Source: Lachnospiraceae bacterium
GTDB lineage: Bacteria > Bacillota > Clostridia > Lachnospirales > Lachnospiraceae
Direction: 5' to 3'
NCBI GenBank assembly: GCA_029063085.1
Contig: JAIDOW010000001.1
Location: forward strand, 1 to 48,186
DNA length: 48,186 nucleotides
The notes below the pieces were generated by a model. That model saw nothing but the letters and a program-made list of their open reading frames with translations, was not told the DNA's origin and searched no databases. Below, one piece after another: positions 44,338-48,186 of the stretch. Position 1 is the first letter of the stretch; each line of letters starts with the position of its first letter. A program made the position numbers and the translations under genes.

Positions 44338-45093
44338 ATGGAGCAGAGAATGGATGATGTTTTAGTTTCGGTAATCATGCCCGTATATAATTGTGAAAAA
44401 TATATCAGTGAAGCAATCGAGTCTGTTCTGGTTCAGGATGTTTCCCTGGAACTGATTATTATAGATGATCATTCAAATGACGGAACAAAGGAACAGGTAC
44501 AGTCTTTTTGCAGGGACAAAAGGATCTGCTATATATGTAATGAAAAGAATAAGGGTGTGGCTGCCAGCCGGAATAAAGGTATGGATATTGCAAAAGGAAA
44601 ATACATTGCTTTTCTGGATGCAGATGATTACTGGACTCCTGATAAGCTGAAACGTCAGGTAGATCTGATGGAGGAAAAACAGGCGGTTATCTCTTCTACG
44701 GGCAGGGAATTGATGGATGAATGCGGTAATTTAACTGGAAAGTTCATCGGGATTAAAGAAGAGGTAAGTTATAAGGAACTGTTAAAAGGAAATGTCTTAA
44801 ATACATCAGGGGTGATGGTACTGACCTCTGTGGCGAGAAAGTATCCGATGGGACATGATCATTTACATGAGGATTATATTATGTGGTTGTCTATCTTAAG
44901 GGATTACGGAAATGCATATGGAATTAACGAACCAATGTTAAAATATCGCGTCATGCAGGGTACAAAGTCTTCCAATAAGCTGAAATCAGCCAGAATGACT
45001 TTTGGTGTGTACCGGTATATGGGACTGAATTTGTGGCAGTCATGCTATTATTTTTGTTTTTATGCAATAGGAGGAGTCTTAAAATATTATTAA
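44338..45093 (+). CDS. GT2 family glycosyltransferase
   Basis: A compact GT2 with VSVIMPVYNCEKYISEAIES, LIIIDDHSNDGT, GVAASRNKGMDIAKGKYIAFLDADDYW and a DH..HEDY catalytic region. The C-terminus is aromatic and hydrophobic (SCYYFCFYAIGGVLKYY) and may dip into the membrane. I chose ATG 44338, reached one base after the flippase stop codon and preceded by AGGGAG. The in-frame ATG at 44317 inside the flippase gene would add seven residues. The donor is unknown. Confidence 0.9.
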   Translation: MEQRMDDVLVSVIMPVYNCEKYISEAIESVLVQDVSLELIIIDDHSNDGTKEQVQSFCRDKRICYICNEKNKGVAASRNKGMDIAKGKYIAFLDADDYWTPDKLKRQVDLMEEKQAVISSTGRELMDECGNLTGKFIGIKEEVSYKELLKGNVLNTSGVMVLTSVARKYPMGHDHLHEDYIMWLSILRDYGNAYGINEPMLKYRVMQGTKSSNKLKSARMTFGVYRYMGLNLWQSCYYFCFYAIGGVLKYY

Positions 45094-45115
45094 GAATATT
45101 CATGTTATAGTTATA

Positions 45116-45142
45116 TTGAAAAAAATAGAAAGATGTTATAAT
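45116..45142 (+). promoter_or_regulatory. Promoter of the third beta-helix gene
   Basis: TTGAAA (45116-45121) is 15 bp from an extended -10, TGTTATAAT (45134-45142). The spacer is short but the extended -10 should compensate. Confidence 0.6.
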
Positions 45143-45202
45143 ATATAAATGTATTTGATTAAATTTAATATTTGAAAGATTAATTAAGAAGGAAGATTAT
45201 TG

Positions 45203-46312
45203 ATGAAAACAAAGAAAAAAAACTTAATTATAATCTTTGTTATATCATTCGTATGGTGGTTAATTCCGATGCAGGCATTTGCGGCAACGACAGTTCCGGC
45301 ATCTGGAGATAAGACTGGTAAACAAGATTACAAAAATATAATGAATGCATTAACAAAAGATGGTGATATTATATTAGAAAATGGTGCCACCTATTATTTA
45401 AAGGGCACTCTTTGGGTAGAAAGCAATCAATCGATTACAGCAACAGGGGCAACAATTATTTCTAAATCAGGGGCTTTTCGTAATAGACCGACGAGAACTA
45501 ATTATCAATCGATTCAGAATTTTTCGGTAGATGGGGGCATATGGATGAATGCTTCAAAAGATGGTTTCAAAAAGTCTATGGTTCAATTTTCCCATAGTAA
45601 AAATATATTACTGAAGAATTTGACGGTATACTGCAATTATGAGGGACATGCAGTGGAATTAGTTGCATGCAGGGATGTAACGATAGATAATTGTACACTG
45701 AAGGGGGTTGGAAAATGTAGTAAAAGCAGTTCGGAGGAGCAATTGCAGATTGATATTGCTACACAGCAGACAGCTCCTACAGTCGGGCATTATAATAAAA
45801 AATTTGTAAAAGGTCAGACTTGTCAGAATATTACAGTTACAAATTGTAAAATTACTGGTGCAAGAGGTGTATGTGCGAATTATACATCAAAAGAGAAAAA
45901 ATATCAGACGAAATTTCATAAAAATATCATATTAAAGAATAATACCATTATCGGGACCTCGGCAGAGGGTGTAGCATTGTTTAATGTTATTGGTGCTACT
46001 GTGGAGAATAATACAATTATTTCTAATAGTAAACGAACAGATACTGCTTATTCTGTCGGATGCCATATTGCAATGTTTGGTAAGGCACCAGCCAGTATCA
46101 AGAAGGCGGTATACAGGTTGGAAAATAATACAATAAAAGGCGGACGGCAGGGATTTTATGTATATTCGCATTCTGCATCCCGATTTGGTAAAGTTATAGC
46201 AAAGAGGAATCGGTGTTATGCCAAAAAAGGGAAGAGCAAAGCAATCTGGGTAAGGAATAATTCTGTGCATAAGATAGAACTCTCTGTGAATAAAACGTAT
46301 AAATGGAAATAA
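45203..46312 (+). CDS. Third secreted parallel beta-helix protein
   Basis: The 369-residue product has a signal peptide (about 1-27, ending AFA). Beta-helix coils follow, with NITVTNCKI, NIILKNNTIIG, ATVENNTII and YRLENNTIKGG turns, and the opening GDIILENGATYYLKGTLWVE resembles polysaccharide-active beta-helix proteins. It lacks FIVAR repeats and the C-terminal module of the other two, so it is a more distant relative. ATG 45203 follows AAGGAAGA. It has its own promoter but runs with the glycan genes. Substrate and catalysis are unproven. Confidence 0.8.
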   Translation: MKTKKKNLIIIFVISFVWWLIPMQAFAATTVPASGDKTGKQDYKNIMNALTKDGDIILENGATYYLKGTLWVESNQSITATGATIISKSGAFRNRPTRTNYQSIQNFSVDGGIWMNASKDGFKKSMVQFSHSKNILLKNLTVYCNYEGHAVELVACRDVTIDNCTLKGVGKCSKSSSEEQLQIDIATQQTAPTVGHYNKKFVKGQTCQNITVTNCKITGARGVCANYTSKEKKYQTKFHKNIILKNNTIIGTSAEGVALFNVIGATVENNTIISNSKRTDTAYSVGCHIAMFGKAPASIKKAVYRLENNTIKGGRQGFYVYSHSASRFGKVIAKRNRCYAKKGKSKAIWVRNNSVHKIELSVNKTYKWK

Positions 46313-46387
46313 TCTCATGAAGATAGAGAACGTAATGTTTTAATATACATGGGAATAAAAATGAACGCATGAATTTAGGAGGAAGTT

Positions 46388-48186
46388 ATGGAACTGTTAT
46401 GTTATTTATCTGTTTACATGATATTAATCATTTTTGGATTTTGGTTAATCGCTAAAAAAAGGGAATGGTTTGATAATATTTTTGCAATTATAAACAGGCT
46501 GTCAGTTTCAAAAGTTTGTGCGGTTTTGTTTTTAACATATTTTTTGCTGGATAGTATTCATATATTCTATAAATATCTTCCTTTTATCGCAGATGAGGTT
46601 TATACTCTGTCTGGAGGAGCTTTTTTTGCAGGTTATGACTGGAGTTCTTACATGTCATATCATAAATTCTATAATTTTGGTTATACAATGTTATTATCTC
46701 CATTATTTAGATTGATTGAAAATCCTATCATATTATACAAAAGTTTGCTAATAGTCAATGTTTTTTTACAATGTATTTCTGTAATTTTGATTTATCGGAT
46801 GTTGAGACTTCGGTTTCGGTTTGACAATGTAAAAAGTATTATATTTGCACTGACTGCCTGTTCTTCTGTTTTGATTTTACAATATCATACTTATGTGTAT
46901 AGTGAGATGCCATTAACAATTCTGGTATGGGTTGTATTGGCAATTATGATAAGATTAGTAGAGTCTGAAAGAAAATCACGAATCATTCTTTCATTACTGT
47001 TAGGATTCTTTTTGGGATATACGTACATTATTCATAGTAGATGTGCCGTAATCATTGTTACGACGGTCATGGTTATATTATTGTATTTGCTGGTGTATCG
47101 CAAATGGCTTACACAACCTATCTGCACGGCATTTTCTTTTTCTGCAATGATATTATTGGGGAAAAAATTGATTGCATATGTTCAGGTGAATTTGTATTTG
47201 AAGGATTCGGCAATAAATATGCCGAATTCAGTGGAGGCAGCAGTAACCGGAAGTGCAGGTACGCATTCCCGTTACGAATTGTTAAAAAGTTTTGAGGGTA
47301 TATATAAAATAATTAAGCAGTTTTTTTCTCTGGCTGGGGCTTTGAATATTGCAACCGGAGGATTTCTTCTTATTATAACTATTGTAGCTTTATATTGTAT
47401 TATAAAATATCGAAAAAGTTTTTTAGAAAATGATATTGGAAAGAAAAATTTTATTTTGGCGATATATTCTTTTGTTGGGTTATGGGGAATGGTTGCATGT
47501 ATTGCTATGATAGGAGCAAACAACGGATATGCAAGATTTTTAGTGTACAGCAGATATTTTACTCCGTTTTTTGGAACATTTTTGTTATTTGGAATTATCA
47601 TGCTTATTAAAAACAAAGATTTAAAGCAAAGCAGGCTTTGGTTATGGACTATAGTAGGCGAGATAATTGTAATAGCTATCTACATTTTTTTCTCATTTCC
47701 GGTTATGGATGGAAAAAAAATGAATCAGAACGGTACATTATATATTTTTAGATGTTTTTCAGTGCATAAAGAGCAGACAAGATTTACATGGAGTGTTATT
47801 GCAATTGCGTTGCTAGTAATGGTTGCTGGAAGTATTGTTTTTTTGATTTGCTATAGAAAGAAAAGAGTGTTACCTATGTGTATGATCTTATTTGGTTTTT
47901 CGATTATTATGTTTTGTGAAATTGAGGATAGGCAAAACAGAGATTCATCACAAAGAAGATATAATATGAGTAATGCAACAGCAGCTGTGTTAGATGAATT
48001 GCAGGTCGATGAGGATATTACAATGTGTTTTTCAGGAACAGAGATGTATAATAAGGCAATTTTGGTAACTTTATTTAACAAAAACTGTGAGTATGTCGAT
48101 GATATGAATACTTATATTGATTTGGAAAATACTATATTATTTACGAATAAACCGGAAGATTATCCTGTTAAGGATAATATATATAC
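46388..48186 (+). CDS. Large multi-span membrane protein, GT-C glycosyltransferase-like (3' end outside the window)
   Basis: An open frame runs from ATG 46388 (after AGGAGGAAG) to the window end with no stop, giving 599 codons so far. It has about 10 or more hydrophobic helices and resembles GT-C (GT39/ArnT-like) transferases. After the second span come FIADEVYTLSGGAFFAGYDW, with an acidic D-E pair where GT-C enzymes keep catalytic acids, then HKFYNFGYTMLLSPLF. SRYFTPFFG lies further on. If right, it would use polyprenyl-phosphate sugar outside the membrane, matching the GT2 at 38426 and GtrA. A Wzy-like polymerase is an alternative. Codon use is AT-rich like the preceding gene. Confidence 0.7.
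   Translation, partial: MELLCYLSVYMILIIFGFWLIAKKREWFDNIFAIINRLSVSKVCAVLFLTYFLLDSIHIFYKYLPFIADEVYTLSGGAFFAGYDWSSYMSYHKFYNFGYTMLLSPLFRLIENPIILYKSLLIVNVFLQCISVILIYRMLRLRFRFDNVKSIIFALTACSSVLILQYHTYVYSEMPLTILVWVVLAIMIRLVESERKSRIILSLLLGFFLGYTYIIHSRCAVIIVTTVMVILLYLLVYRKWLTQPICTAFSFSAMILLGKKLIAYVQVNLYLKDSAINMPNSVEAAVTGSAGTHSRYELLKSFEGIYKIIKQFFSLAGALNIATGGFLLIITIVALYCIIKYRKSFLENDIGKKNFILAIYSFVGLWGMVACIAMIGANNGYARFLVYSRYFTPFFGTFLLFGIIMLIKNKDLKQSRLWLWTIVGEIIVIAIYIFFSFPVMDGKKMNQNGTLYIFRCFSVHKEQTRFTWSVIAIALLVMVAGSIVFLICYRKKRVLPMCMILFGFSIIMFCEIEDRQNRDSSQRRYNMSNATAAVLDELQVDEDITMCFSGTEMYNKAILVTLFNKNCEYVDDMNTYIDLENTILFTNKPEDYPVKDNIY

Overview
The window looks like a chromosomal segment of a gut-type Firmicute, most likely a Lachnospiraceae (Clostridium cluster XIVa) genome. 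The grounds are moderate-to-low GC, strong AGGAGG-type ribosome sites, near-consensus sigma-A promoters, a type-A-like RNase P RNA, and the dgt-dnaG-rpoD-trmK-Nif3-nucleoside kinase gene order. The genus cannot be fixed by reading alone. No tRNA, rRNA operon, CRISPR array, insertion sequence or prophage was seen.

Region 1 (1-14.7 kb) is mostly housekeeping. It holds a class V aminotransferase, a small XRE regulator divergent from a secreted Ig-like protein with a three-half-site palindromic operator between them, then a long co-directional block: dNTPase, primase, primary sigma factor, TrmK, Nif3-family protein and a fused ThrRS-like/uridine kinase-like protein. After that come an unrecognised 239-aa protein, the RNase P RNA on the minus strand, a degenerate HNH/AP2 protein, a 3D-domain wall protein and threonine synthase.

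Region 2 (14.7-17.4 kb) is the preQ0 operon queD-queE-folE-queC. It is preceded by what reads as a preQ1-I riboswitch aptamer and a rho-independent terminator, so queuosine precursor synthesis is probably feedback-controlled by attenuation.

Region 3 (17.4-21.8 kb) makes activated sulfate and appears to use it. cysD and a cysN-cysC fusion make PAPS, and the next gene is a sulfotransferase. No PAPS reductase or sulfite reductase lies here, so the PAPS may serve sulfation rather than cysteine synthesis. Both transcription units have long, foldable leaders.

Region 4 (21.9-48.2 kb) is a cell-envelope glycan locus. It contains galE, a diacylglycerol-kinase-family lipid kinase, glmM, a GH25 lysozyme with wall-binding repeats, a polyprenyl-phosphate sugar-phosphate transferase, two TagB/TagF-like alditol-phosphate transferases, several GT2 glycosyltransferases, a TarI-like cytidylyltransferase, a GtrA protein, an F420-hydrogenase-beta-like oxidoreductase beside a polysaccharide pyruvyltransferase, a Wzx-type flippase and a multi-membrane-span GT-C-like protein that runs off the right edge. 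Three secreted parallel beta-helix proteins, one with three FIVAR repeats, are interleaved with these genes. The parts suggest a lipid-linked, flippase-exported polymer that carries alditol phosphate and possibly pyruvate and sulfate, tailored outside the cell by beta-helix proteins. That integrated picture is inference; the individual family calls are much firmer.
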